From: Bacteroidales bacterium UBA1215
GTDB lineage: Bacteria; Bacteroidota; Bacteroidia; Bacteroidales; WCHB1-69
Length of the DNA: 15,469 nt
Assembly: GCA_002309475.1 (NCBI GenBank)
Contig: DBXJ01000081.1
Coordinates: 3,422 to 18,890 of the forward strand
Direction: 5' to 3'
Translations under genes and position numbers: made by a program
In this document: positions 7,255 to 14,396 of the stretch, one piece after another
Layout: each line of letters begins with the position of its first letter
Position numbering within the stretch: the stretch's first letter is position 1
The notes under the pieces: generated by a model
The model's database searches: none
What the model was told of the DNA's origin: nothing
Seen by the model: only the letters and a program-made list of their open reading frames with translations

Positions 7255-7287
7255 AAAAAAAGTCGTGCTTATAGCACGGCTTTTTTT
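7255..7287 (+). terminator. Rho-independent terminator after the lipoprotein gene
   Basis: An 8-base stem (AGTCGTGC, 7261-7268, with GCACGGCT, 7274-7281, one G-U pair) and a TTATA loop is followed by a T run to 7287 and preceded by an A run. It ends the lipoprotein transcript, about 20 bases after the stop codon. Confidence 0.9.
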
Positions 7288-7338
7288 ATGTAAAAAAATA
7301 ATTGTTTTGGATTGTTAGAAAAACTAAAAGTTTTTTAG

Positions 7339-7346
7339 TACCTTTG
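7339..7346 (+). promoter_or_regulatory. -7 promoter element for the aminotransferase gene
   Basis: TACCTTTG followed by CA is a full TAnnTTTG match, located after the preceding terminator and about 42 bases before the ATG at 7389. The -33 region is poor (a TTG at 7312-7314 is somewhat too far). Confidence 0.65.
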
Positions 7347-7388
7347 CAAATTCATTTTTTGACATTAATAAAAAAATACATATAAACT

Positions 7389-8591
7389 ATGAATTATATA
7401 TCAGATAGAATTATGCAGATGTCTGCATCAGAGACATTGGCAATGACACAATTGGCAAGAGAACTCAAAGCACAAGGAAGAGATGTAATCAGTTTGAGTA
7501 TCGGCGAGCCAGATTTTAATACTCCGGAAGTAATTAAAGAAGCCGGTAAAAAAGCCATTGACGACAATTTTACTCACTATCCTCCTGTTCCTGGTTATGC
7601 TGATTTGAGAGATGCTATCAGCAAAAAATTCAAACGTGACAACAATTTGGATTATAAACCTGAACAGATAGTTGTTTCAACCGGAGGAAAACAAGCCATT
7701 TATCAAGCCGTGATGGCCACTGTCAATCCCGGTGACGAGGTAATTATTCCGACTCCGTTTTGGGTGTCTTACAAAGAAATAGTAAAAGTGGCAGGCGGCA
7801 AATGTATTTATGTAAAAACCAAACTTGAAAACGATTTCAAAGTTACCGCCCAACAATTAGAAGAAGCCATTACCGAAAAAACAAAATTGATAATGTTCAG
7901 CAGCCCTTCCAATCCAACAGGTATGCTCTATACTCATGATGAATTGAAAGCTATTGCAGATGTAGTGGCAAGACATAAAGAAATTTTGGTGATGTCGGAT
8001 GAAATTTACGAACACATCAATTTTGTCGGCAAACACGAAAGTATTGCCCAATTCAACGAAATTTACGAGCAAGTAATTACCGTAAATGGAGTGGCAAAAG
8101 GTTTCGCCATGACAGGTTGGCGTATTGGTTTTATCGGTGCTCCGACTCCGATTGCCAAGGCATGCGAAAAATTGCAAGGACAAATAACATCGGCCACTTG
8201 TTCTATCGCACAAAAAGCGGCATTAAAGGCTATGCAATTAAATCCTGCTGAAAGCGAAGATATAAAATTTATGAGAAATAAATTTTTAGAAAGAAGAGAT
8301 TTGATGTATAAATTGTTGCAAACTGTTCCTGATTTTGAAGTACGTTTGCCGCAAGGTGCTTTCTATTTCTTCCCGAAAGTCAATAAATACTACGGTAAAA
8401 AATACGACAAATATACTATCAACAATAGCAATGATTTGTGTATGTATATTTTGAACGAAGGCAATGTGGCATTGGTGCCGGGAGTTGCTTTTGGTGACGA
8501 TGACTGCATACGTTTCTCTTATGCAACTTCTGAAGATTTGTTGATAGAAGCTGTTAAAAGAATTAAAGAAGTGTTGGCAAAATTGCAATAA
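7389..8591 (+). CDS. PLP-dependent aminotransferase, aspartate aminotransferase type (class I/II)
   Basis: This 400-residue cytoplasmic fold-type I aminotransferase has full family length. The key residues are in place: W125 (cofactor stacking), N175 in SNPTG, D204 and Y207 in SDEIYEH, the Schiff-base lysine K237 in NGVAKGFAMTGWRIG, R245 in that same motif, and the substrate-carboxylate arginine R375 in CIRFSYA. The motif before the lysine reads VAK where SK is more common, a conservative change. The probable reaction is transfer of the amino group between aspartate (or another dicarboxylic or aromatic amino acid) and 2-oxoglutarate. Sequence reading cannot separate AspAT from aromatic or prephenate-type relatives of the same subgroup. 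It is transcribed alone, with its own -7 element and a strong terminator behind it. The ATG at 7389 fits the conserved N-terminus (ISDRIMQMSASETLAM). Confidence 0.93.
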   Translation: MNYISDRIMQMSASETLAMTQLARELKAQGRDVISLSIGEPDFNTPEVIKEAGKKAIDDNFTHYPPVPGYADLRDAISKKFKRDNNLDYKPEQIVVSTGGKQAIYQAVMATVNPGDEVIIPTPFWVSYKEIVKVAGGKCIYVKTKLENDFKVTAQQLEEAITEKTKLIMFSSPSNPTGMLYTHDELKAIADVVARHKEILVMSDEIYEHINFVGKHESIAQFNEIYEQVITVNGVAKGFAMTGWRIGFIGAPTPIAKACEKLQGQITSATCSIAQKAALKAMQLNPAESEDIKFMRNKFLERRDLMYKLLQTVPDFEVRLPQGAFYFFPKVNKYYGKKYDKYTINNSNDLCMYILNEGNVALVPGVAFGDDDCIRFSYATSEDLLIEAVKRIKEVLAKLQ

Positions 8592-8617
8592 ATTTTGCTA
8601 AGAAATTGAAAAATAGC

Positions 8618-8653
8618 AAAAAATAATCGTCAGTATTGACGATTATTTTTTTT
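8618..8653 (+). terminator. Strong, near-symmetric hairpin terminator after the aminotransferase gene
   Basis: A 15-base perfect stem (8618-8632 with 8637-8651) closes a GTAT loop. The core is TAATCGTCA paired with TGACGATTA; A runs on the left and T runs on the right make it look like a terminator from either strand, although only plus-strand genes flank it. It follows the stop codon by 26 bases. Confidence 0.92.
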
Positions 8654-8694
8654 GTGACAGACATTTGGCAAGAAAAATTGTAGTAAAGAGTTGT

Positions 8695-8720
8695 TTTGTA
8701 CAATATTTTTACAATTTTTG
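8695..8720 (+). promoter_or_regulatory. Degenerate promoter for the TonB receptor-ligA unit
   Basis: AATTTTTG at 8713-8720 matches TAnnTTTG except for its first base. A TTTG lies at 8695-8698 and a TTG at 8691-8693, the latter 19 bases upstream. The predicted start is about 20 bases before ATG 8747. This is the weakest promoter match in the window, but no better one is seen in the 93 bases after the terminator. Confidence 0.4.
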
Positions 8721-8746
8721 CGTAATAAACTTATATAAGATTTTTC

Positions 8747-11200
8747 ATGAGAAAAGGGCTATTAATACGGATTTTTGTTGTTTGTCTGCTGTGTGTTCCG
8801 TATGCTTCAGTAGGGCAGCATTTGGCAAAAATCTTTGGCAAAGTTACCGATGAAAACGAACTGCCGATAGAGGCTGCCAATATTATAGTCCTTCAAGAAG
8901 ACCATATAGGCACATCTACCAACGAGGCCGGCAGATATGAATTGTTGGTGCCGCACGACCAAAAAATAGTGGTGCAGGTGTCTTGTATCGGTTATGGCGA
9001 AATACAACAAGAGATTGTAGTAGCCAAAGGCAAACGGCAACAATTAGATTTCACTTTAAAGACAGAAGTCATCACCATGGCGGATTTTCAGTTGAGTGAA
9101 AAATATAGTATTACCGACCAAGATTTAAAGCCGATAAATCCGAAAACATTAGCACACTTGCCCGGTGTCGGTCAAGGAGTGGAGGCATTGATAAAATCGG
9201 GAGGTTTGGGCGTTTTCTCTTCCAATGAAATGACATCACAATACAATGTTCGAGGTGGCAATTACGATGAAAATCTCATCTATCTCAATGGTATAGAAGT
9301 ACACCGACCGCTATTGATACGTTCCGGCAATCAAGAAGGATTGAGTTTTGTCAATCCCGATTTGGTGTCAGCTATCAATTTTTCTCCGGGAGGTTTTGAT
9401 GCATGCTATGGTGACAAGATGTCATCGGTTTTGGATGTGCAATATAAAGTGCCGGCACGTTTAGGCGGAAGTATTTCGGCAAGTTTGTTAGGAGCAACGG
9501 GGCATTTTGAAGGTATTTCCAAAGATCAAAAATTTTCTGTTTTGTTGGGAGCCAGATACCAATCGAATGCTTATGTATTCAACAAAATGCAGACTTCCGG
9601 TGACTATAGACCAACTTTTACCGATGTGCAATTGTTGTTAAATTACCGTCCAAGCGACAAAGTGGAAATTTCTTTGTTTGGCAATTATGCACGAAATATC
9701 TATCGTTTTATTCCCAAAGAACGCAGTGCCACTATCGGTACTATCAACGATGCAATAAAATTGACGGCTTATTTCGAAGGACAGGAAGTAGATGCCTATC
9801 AAACGGTGTTTTCTGTTTTTAGCGTTAAACACAATATCAACGAAAATCATTCAATACGCTATAATTTATCGTATTTCTTCTCTTTGGAGAAAGAAACTTT
9901 TGACATTCTAAGCGAATATTTTTTAGCTGATGTAAATACTTCATTTGGAGATGACTATGGGGAAGAAATATCTTCACAAGCAGTTGGAGCGGAATTGCAT
10001 CACGGACGTAATTTCTTGGCATTTCATCTCTGCAATGGAGAAATACAAGGCACACACCATTTGCCAAAAAGAAATACACTTTCGTGGGGTGTGAAAGTGC
10101 AGGGGGAATTTATTACCGATGCTTTAACAGAGTGGAAAATAAAGGATTCGGCAGATTATACACCTGCTCATTTTAATATTCCGGGTGATTCTGTAGCCTT
10201 GGACGATAGCATTAGAATAATAGATATTTATAGTTATTTAAAAAGCGATAATGCTTTGAATTCGTTGCGAACCAGTGGCTTTATTCAAAACAAATGGACA
10301 TTCGGTGGCGACAAACATCAATTTTCGTTGATAACAGGTGTTCGTTTTACCTATTGGACTTTCAATAACGAATGTTTGGTCATGCCGAGGATACGTTTTG
10401 TCTATCAGCCACAATGGAAAACCAAAACATCGTTTTATGCGGCTGTAGGCATGTATGGACAACCTCCTTTTTACAAAGAAATGCGAAATAGTGAAGGTGT
10501 TTTAAATAAGCATATTCAATCGCAGCAATCTTATCATTTTATATTAGGCAGTGATGTCTTGTTCAAAATCGCCAAGCGACCATTTAAATTCTCCGGAGAA
10601 ATCTACTATAAATTTTTAGATAAGTTGATATCTTATTCTTTAGACAATGTCCGAGTGATTTATTCTGCGGAAAATGATGCCAGAGGATATGCTTATGGTT
10701 TGGATGTAAAATTGAGTGGAGAGATAGTTCATCATTTGGAATCATGGATTTCTATGTCTATAATGAAAAGCATGGAGACATTTGATGGTGGAAAAACTTA
10801 TACTCCTCGACCAACTGACCAAAGAATAAGTTTTAATTTGTTCTTCCAAGACAGAGTGCCTAAATTACCCATGCTGAAGGCACATATCAACTTGGTGTAT
10901 GCAACTGCATTGCCCTATAGTTTTCCGACTAAAAAGACCTACGATCGGCGTTCTACCGCTTATTTTAGGACTGATATCGGTTTTTCGTGGCAGTTTATGG
11001 ATGAGGCAACTCGTTTGAGTAAGTATAAAACTTTCAATTTTATAAAAGCAGCCTATTTGACAGCAGAAATTACCAATTTGTTTAACTATAATAATATTTT
11101 GTCCTATACTTGGATATCCGACCTCAATAATAGGTATTATGCTATGCCTAATTATTTGTCACCGAGATTGTTTAATGTAAAAATCCGTTTTGAATTTTAA
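8747..11200 (+). CDS. TonB-dependent outer-membrane receptor with CarboxypepD_reg-like domain
   Basis: The 817 residues start with a signal peptide (about 1-23, ending SVGQ). A CarboxypepD_reg-like domain follows at about 27-105 (IFGKVTDENELPIEAANI, TNEAGRYELLVP, VSCIGYGE). Next is a plug domain at about 125-235, with the typical SQYNVRGGNYDENLIYLNGIEV region, VNPDLVSAINFSPGGFDACYGDK and SSVLDV. The C-terminal barrel ends in RLFNVKIRFEF, with a terminal Phe as expected for outer-membrane barrel assembly. Such receptors import a ligand using TonB energy. The ligand is not evident; the protein is shorter than typical SusC proteins and no SusD-like gene is adjacent, so glycan uptake of the SusCD type is unlikely. 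It has a weak promoter of its own, and its TAA is separated by one base from the ATG of ligA, so the two are probably co-transcribed. Confidence 0.92.
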   Translation: MRKGLLIRIFVVCLLCVPYASVGQHLAKIFGKVTDENELPIEAANIIVLQEDHIGTSTNEAGRYELLVPHDQKIVVQVSCIGYGEIQQEIVVAKGKRQQLDFTLKTEVITMADFQLSEKYSITDQDLKPINPKTLAHLPGVGQGVEALIKSGGLGVFSSNEMTSQYNVRGGNYDENLIYLNGIEVHRPLLIRSGNQEGLSFVNPDLVSAINFSPGGFDACYGDKMSSVLDVQYKVPARLGGSISASLLGATGHFEGISKDQKFSVLLGARYQSNAYVFNKMQTSGDYRPTFTDVQLLLNYRPSDKVEISLFGNYARNIYRFIPKERSATIGTINDAIKLTAYFEGQEVDAYQTVFSVFSVKHNINENHSIRYNLSYFFSLEKETFDILSEYFLADVNTSFGDDYGEEISSQAVGAELHHGRNFLAFHLCNGEIQGTHHLPKRNTLSWGVKVQGEFITDALTEWKIKDSADYTPAHFNIPGDSVALDDSIRIIDIYSYLKSDNALNSLRTSGFIQNKWTFGGDKHQFSLITGVRFTYWTFNNECLVMPRIRFVYQPQWKTKTSFYAAVGMYGQPPFYKEMRNSEGVLNKHIQSQQSYHFILGSDVLFKIAKRPFKFSGEIYYKFLDKLISYSLDNVRVIYSAENDARGYAYGLDVKLSGEIVHHLESWISMSIMKSMETFDGGKTYTPRPTDQRISFNLFFQDRVPKLPMLKAHINLVYATALPYSFPTKKTYDRRSTAYFRTDIGFSWQFMDEATRLSKYKTFNFIKAAYLTAEITNLFNYNNILSYTWISDLNNRYYAMPNYLSPRLFNVKIRFEF

Positions 11201-11201
11201 T

Positions 11202-13256
11202 ATGACAGCATTAGAAGCCAAACAACGTATTGAAGAATTAAGTAAAGAAATTCACGCTCATAATTATAAATACTATGTGCAAGCCGAACCCACTATCAGC
11301 GACTACGATTTTGATATGTTACTCAATGAGTTGATAGCTCTTGAAAAACAATTTCCGGAATTGATTGCTCCTGATAGTCCGACACAAAGAGTGGGAGGCG
11401 AAGTTACCAAACAATTTAAACAGGTTACTCATAAAAATCCTATGCTGTCACTGGGTAATACCTATTCAAGAGAAGAATTGTTGGAGTTTTTTTCAAGAGT
11501 GGAAAATGGTTTAGGAATCAAAAATATAGATTATGTTTGTGAATTAAAGTACGATGGAGTTGCCATTAGTTTGCATTATTTGGATGGTTTGTTGGTACAG
11601 GCTGCTACACGAGGCGATGGTATTCATGGTGATGATGTTACTGCTAATGTAAAAACCATCAGGTCGGTACCATTGCGATTGCAAGGAAATTATCCACATG
11701 AATTAGAAGTGCGTGGAGAAATTATCATGCCTCACAAAAGTTTTGAAAAACTCAATCAAGAACGAGAAGATATTGGTGAGCCGCCATTGGCTAATCCTCG
11801 CAATGCAGCCGCCGGCAGTCTGAAATTGCAACAATCAACACAAGTTGCCAAACGTGGGCTGGATTGTTTTTTGTATTTTGTATATGATGATATTAACAAT
11901 ATCAATACGCATTATGCTAGCATTCAGGAGATTGGAAAATATGGATTTAAAGTAACTCCTTATATAAAAATCTGCCATCAAGTGGACGAAGTGTTTGATT
12001 TTATCGATTTTTGGAGTGAAGAAAGAAAAAAATTGCCTTTTGACATTGATGGAGTGGTTATAAAAGTCAATCAATTTGATTATCAACGACAACTTGGTTT
12101 CACTGCTAAAAATCCGCGTTGGGCTATCGCCTACAAATTTAAAGCCGAGCGAGTGAAAACAGATTTATTGTCAGTTAGTTATCAAGTGGGTCGAACGGGA
12201 GTGGTGACACCGGTTGCTAACCTAAAACCTGTAGAATTGGCGGGTACGATTGTCAAACGTGCCACCATGCACAATGCCGATTTTATCAAAGAAATGGATA
12301 TTCACGAAGGGGATGCTGTCTATATTGAAAAAGGAGGGGAAATTATTCCGAAAATAGTGGCGGTAGATGTAAATAGTCGTAGTGCCGACAAGCGTCCGGT
12401 GCCATTTATTACACATTGTCCGGATTGTGGAACATTGTTGGTCAGAAACGAGGGCGAAGCCGGTTATTATTGTCCTAATAGTGTAAATTGTCCGCCACAG
12501 ATAAAAGGGCGTTTAGAGCATTTTATCGCTCGAAAAGCCATGAATATTGAAGATTTGGGAGAAGAGAAAATAGCTCTTTTGTATGAAAAAGGTTTGGTGA
12601 AGACCATTGCAGACTTTTATCACCTGCAGTATCTCAATTTGTATGGATTGACCAAACGAACTATATCTGAAACAGACGGCAAGGAGCGTTTAATATCTTT
12701 TAAAGATAAGACTGTGGAAAACATACTTAATGGTATTGAAAAATCGAAAAATGTTCCTTTCGAAAGAGTCTTGTTTGCTTTGGGAATTCGTTTTGTCGGA
12801 GAAACGTCTGCGAGAAAAATTGCCCGTCATTTTGGCAATATTGATGCTTTGTCGCATGCTACTTTTGAACAGTTGATAGAGGTGGACGATGTCGGTGAAA
12901 AAGTTGCCAATAGCATATTGGAATATTTTGCCACTCCTGAGAATCTGGCATTGATAGAAGACTTGAAGCAGGTGGGTTTGCAGTTTGAAATAAAAGGTGG
13001 CAGTCAGCCGGTTTCCAACAAGTTGGCGGGTATGACGATTGTTGTCAGTGGCTCGTTTGCCACTCCTGCCAGAAGAACGGAAATAGAGCAGTTGATAGAG
13101 GAGCACGGAGGAAAAAAAGGTAGTTCTGTCAACAAAAAAGTCAATTATATAGTAGCGGGTGAAAATATGGGACCGAGCAAATTGGAAAAAGCCCGACAAT
13201 TGGGTATATCCATCATCTCTGAAGCCGACTTTATGCAGATGATAGAGCAAGAGTAG
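11202..13256 (+). CDS. ligA: NAD+-dependent DNA ligase LigA
   Basis: This 684-residue enzyme seals nicks in DNA during replication and repair, using NAD+. The domains are in the usual order: Ia domain with HNYKYYV and ISDYDFD (about 1-65), then the adenylation domain with the AMP-accepting lysine K116 in CELKYDG. RGEI (171-174), NPRNAAAGS (198-206) and DGVVIKVN (283-290) belong to the same domain. An OB fold follows (about 315-395, with YQVGRTGVVTPVANL), then a zinc finger with C406, C409, C424 and C430, helix-hairpin-helix repeats (about 440-600) and a C-terminal BRCT domain (about 605-684). A hydrophilic stretch at about 483-500 seems longer than in E. coli LigA and may be a lineage feature. 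Start: the frame is open from a TTG at 11190 inside the receptor gene, but ATG 11202 fits the family N-terminus and begins one base after the receptor stop. Confidence 0.97.
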   Translation: MTALEAKQRIEELSKEIHAHNYKYYVQAEPTISDYDFDMLLNELIALEKQFPELIAPDSPTQRVGGEVTKQFKQVTHKNPMLSLGNTYSREELLEFFSRVENGLGIKNIDYVCELKYDGVAISLHYLDGLLVQAATRGDGIHGDDVTANVKTIRSVPLRLQGNYPHELEVRGEIIMPHKSFEKLNQEREDIGEPPLANPRNAAAGSLKLQQSTQVAKRGLDCFLYFVYDDINNINTHYASIQEIGKYGFKVTPYIKICHQVDEVFDFIDFWSEERKKLPFDIDGVVIKVNQFDYQRQLGFTAKNPRWAIAYKFKAERVKTDLLSVSYQVGRTGVVTPVANLKPVELAGTIVKRATMHNADFIKEMDIHEGDAVYIEKGGEIIPKIVAVDVNSRSADKRPVPFITHCPDCGTLLVRNEGEAGYYCPNSVNCPPQIKGRLEHFIARKAMNIEDLGEEKIALLYEKGLVKTIADFYHLQYLNLYGLTKRTISETDGKERLISFKDKTVENILNGIEKSKNVPFERVLFALGIRFVGETSARKIARHFGNIDALSHATFEQLIEVDDVGEKVANSILEYFATPENLALIEDLKQVGLQFEIKGGSQPVSNKLAGMTIVVSGSFATPARRTEIEQLIEEHGGKKGSSVNKKVNYIVAGENMGPSKLEKARQLGISIISEADFMQMIEQE

Positions 13257-13260
13257 GTGG

Positions 13261-13282
13261 TTTGAAAAAATATTTTTTCAAA
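13261..13282 (+). terminator. AT-only perfect palindrome after ligA, possible weak terminator
   Basis: Two 10-base arms (TTTGAAAAAA and its reverse complement) flank a central TA directly after the ligA stop codon, followed by an A run, not a T run. It may end the receptor-ligA transcript weakly, end transcription on the opposite strand, or bind a DNA-bending protein. It lacks the GC core of the other terminators in the window. Confidence 0.35.
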
Positions 13283-13309
13283 AAAAAGATTTATTAGATA
13301 AAAAAGTTG

Positions 13310-13317
13310 TACCTTTG
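13310..13317 (+). promoter_or_regulatory. -7 promoter element for the yceD-rpmF operon
   Basis: TACCTTTG followed by CA is a full TAnnTTTG match about 24 bases before the ATG at 13341, giving a leader of roughly 18 bases. No clear TTTG is seen at -33. Confidence 0.65.
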
Positions 13318-13340
13318 CATTCTTGTAATAGCAGACGTGT

Positions 13341-13877
13341 ATGGAGGAAAAATCTTACTTCAAGCAGTTTGATATTGGTTTTCAATCTATGAAAATCGGA
13401 CAGCATTTTCAAGATTTGAAAATTACCAATGAGTTCTTTGAAATGTATGAAAATGACGTTGTTACAGATGCAAATATAGACATTCATATTGATATTGAGC
13501 GTTTGGAAAACATGGTGATAATGCATTTTCATTTTAGCGGTACGCTCACATCTACTTGTGATTTGTGTTTGGAAAAAGTGATCATTCCGGTGGAAAAAAC
13601 TGAAAAATTGATACTAAAAATTGTAGAAGCACCACAAGAGAGTGATGATGAAAATATATTTTATGTAACTGAAAAAGAACATAGTTTCAATGTGGAGCAG
13701 ATTACATATGAATATATCATGATGTCGCTACCGATGAAGATAGAACATTCAAACGAGGGAGAAGACAGATGCAATCCTAAGATGTTGGAATTGCTACGAC
13801 AAGCAGAAAAAAAACCGGAAACTACCGAGATAGATAGTCGATGGGAAGCATTAAAGAATTTGAAATTAGATAGTTAG
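13341..13877 (+). CDS. yceD: YceD/DUF177-family protein (23S rRNA accumulation protein)
   Basis: The 178-residue cytoplasmic protein belongs to DUF177 (YceD), whose members sit directly upstream of rpmF in many bacteria and are linked to 23S rRNA accumulation and large-subunit assembly. Diagnostic features are the strand-loop-strand HFHFSGTLTSTCDLCLEKV with a CxxC pair (C73, C76), the acidic central stretch (about 98-106), ITYEYIMMSLPMKIEH (121-136), C144 in CNP, and the C-terminal DSRWEALKNL (165-174). Overall identity to E. coli YceD is expected to be low, but the motif order and the neighbour make the call firm. It is 29 bases upstream of rpmF and shares a promoter with it. Confidence 0.88.
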   Translation: MEEKSYFKQFDIGFQSMKIGQHFQDLKITNEFFEMYENDVVTDANIDIHIDIERLENMVIMHFHFSGTLTSTCDLCLEKVIIPVEKTEKLILKIVEAPQESDDENIFYVTEKEHSFNVEQITYEYIMMSLPMKIEHSNEGEDRCNPKMLELLRQAEKKPETTEIDSRWEALKNLKLDS

Positions 13878-13906
13878 AAATATAAACAAATTAAAAATTA
13901 TAAGTC

Positions 13907-14098
13907 ATGCCAAATCCGAAAAGAAGACATTCAGCAACAAGAAGAGATAAGAGAAGAACGAATGATAAGGCAGTAGCTCCTCAATTGATGGAGTGCTCAA
14001 ATTGTGGTGCCGCAGTGATGTACCATCACGTATGTCCTGAATGTGGTTACTATCGTGGAGAATTAGCTATAGAAGTTAAAAATGTAGCTGAAGCTTAA
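13907..14098 (+). CDS. rpmF: Ribosomal protein bL32
   Basis: This 63-residue protein of the large ribosomal subunit has the typical N-terminus MPNPKRRHSATRRDKRR, rich in Arg and Lys for rRNA contact, and a zinc ribbon of two CxxC pairs (C30/C33 and C43/C46) in ECSNCG and CPECGYYRG. Because all four cysteines are present, this is the zinc-binding form and not a zinc-free replacement paralogue. Its length is normal. It follows yceD in the same operon and is followed by a hairpin terminator. In many bacteria plsX or fabH comes next; here the operon closes instead. Confidence 0.97.
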   Translation: MPNPKRRHSATRRDKRRTNDKAVAPQLMECSNCGAAVMYHHVCPECGYYRGELAIEVKNVAEA

Positions 14099-14119
14099 AA
14101 AAAAGTTCTTTTAAAAGAT

Positions 14120-14149
14120 AAAAAACCGAACTATTAAGTTCGGTTTTTT
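14120..14149 (+). terminator. Rho-independent terminator after rpmF
   Basis: A 12-base stem (AAAAAACCGAAC, 14120-14131, with its complement at 14138-14149) closes a TATTAA loop and ends in the T run. It closes the yceD-rpmF operon 21 bases after the stop codon. The spacer from here to 14348 shows no gene or RNA that I can recognise. Confidence 0.93.
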
Positions 14150-14348
14150 GTTTTTCAGATTGCAACAAAAAAATGTAGTGGTTTTAGAAGTGGAAAACTT
14201 ATCATCGGAGAGTAGGTTGATATTTTTTTTGTCAATAAAATTTTGTTGATTTGCATATTTCAACCAATATTTACCACTTTTTTGTAACGTTATGTAATAA
14301 ATTTTGAAAAAAATCTATCAAATAGGACGGATTTAAAAAGAAAATTTG

Positions 14349-14356
14349 TATTTTTG
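14349..14356 (+). promoter_or_regulatory. -7 promoter element for the gene at the window end
   Basis: TATTTTTG followed by CA is a full TAnnTTTG match, about 41 bases before the ATG at 14397. No clear -33 TTTG is present. Confidence 0.55.
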
Positions 14357-14396
14357 CAAAATTGTTTTCTAAATGTTATAACTAAAACTTATTCAA

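Noticed and set aside
8747..11200. SusC-type glycan receptor of a polysaccharide utilisation locus
   Set aside because: The protein is shorter than usual SusC proteins and no SusD-like lipoprotein or glycoside hydrolase is next to it; ligA follows instead.
11190..11201. Earlier TTG start for ligA that would overlap the TonB receptor gene
   Set aside because: The extra residues (MNFN) are not part of the family N-terminus; ATG 11202 directly follows the receptor stop and fits better.
12690..13250. Long minus-strand open frame of 186 codons opposite ligA
   Set aside because: It lies entirely within the well-supported ligA reading frame, encodes a low-complexity Phe/His/Arg-rich product and has no promoter.
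14285..14292. TAACGTTA palindrome in the spacer before the last gene
   Set aside because: An 8-base palindrome is expected by chance in a spacer of this length, and it has no partner copy or link to the promoter.
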